A DNA stretch of 64,000 bases, from NCBI GenBank assembly GCA_016720825.1, contig JADKJV010000002.1:372001-436000 (forward strand). The letters are read 5' to 3'. Position 1 is the first letter of the stretch. Each line of letters begins with the position of its first letter. This stretch comes from Chitinophagaceae bacterium (GTDB lineage: Bacteria > Bacteroidota > Bacteroidia > Chitinophagales > Chitinophagaceae). Position numbers and translations under genes: made by a program. This document shows, in pieces, positions 63,871 to 64,000 of the stretch. The notes below the pieces were generated by a model. It saw only the letters and a list, made by a program, of their open reading frames with translations, was not told the DNA's origin and did no database searches.

Positions 63871-64000
63871 GGTACTTTGCATTGCTTAGTACATTGTTTT
63901 AAAATGAACGGCCTATTTTAGGGATATACGGCCGTTTTCCTGCAATATGCATGTGACGTCTGAGGGGAAACCTGGTTACAGAAATGGTGTCTTCTGTGAT

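Overview
The window looks like a chromosomal segment of a Bacteroidota bacterium, most likely order Chitinophagales (family Chitinophagaceae or close). Evidence: type IX secretion C-terminal domains, DUF4199 and DUF4382 proteins, the alternative GlmU-family protein, type B L31, TonB receptors of the OMP_b-brl_3 kind, few Shine-Dalgarno sites, and repeated matches to the Bacteroidota promoter -7 box TANNTTTG. No phage, insertion sequence, plasmid or CRISPR locus is visible.

Layout. 1-2.0 kb: end of a thioredoxin-fold protein, a foldback repeat, a TlpA-like protein and TrmH. 2.1-11.8 kb: a complete reductive pyrimidine catabolic operon, all on +. It takes uracil/thymine up (NCS1), reduces it (PreTA), opens the ring (dihydropyrimidinase), releases beta-alanine (beta-ureidopropionase), transaminates it and oxidises the semialdehyde to acetyl-CoA or propionyl-CoA (MmsA). 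Five of its six internal junctions carry an 82-83 nt inverted-repeat element. 11.8-13.5 kb: a secreted hypothetical protein and a voltage-gated K+ channel. 13.7-22.2 kb: secreted proteins, two with phage-tail-like GIGT repeats and two large Asp-box (BNR) propeller proteins. 22.2-23.3 kb: repeats and two tRNA-Pro genes. 23.3-39.4 kb: a dihydroorotase-like protein, then a surface-polysaccharide locus with GDP-D-glycero-D-manno-heptose synthesis (hddA, gmhA, a fused hddC-gmhB), Wzm/Wzt export, seven glycosyltransferases, an FkbM methyltransferase and an acyltransferase. 39.4-64 kb: lepA, housekeeping genes (tpiA, rpmE2, yajQ, glmU-like), a PafA-like phosphatase, a KirBac channel, an acyl-CoA-binding protein and two paralogous TonB-type receptors.

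Two features stand out. (1) Many intergenic gaps hold arrays with a strict 7-nt period. The heptamer differs from locus to locus, and several arrays have a complementary arm so that the locus can fold back. (2) The gap at 57.4-57.65 kb contains an apparent stand-alone small-RNA gene on the minus strand: a full TTTG-N21-TATATTTG promoter, three GGTGCA boxes about one helical turn apart upstream of it, nested GAAA-loop hairpins, and a closing stem followed by a T run.

Caution: at least 13 genes are interrupted by one-base indels, often in homopolymers, and three lack 40-65 nt of conserved coding sequence. This looks mainly like uncorrected sequencing or assembly error. Interrupted genes are therefore given as single features with the break points named.
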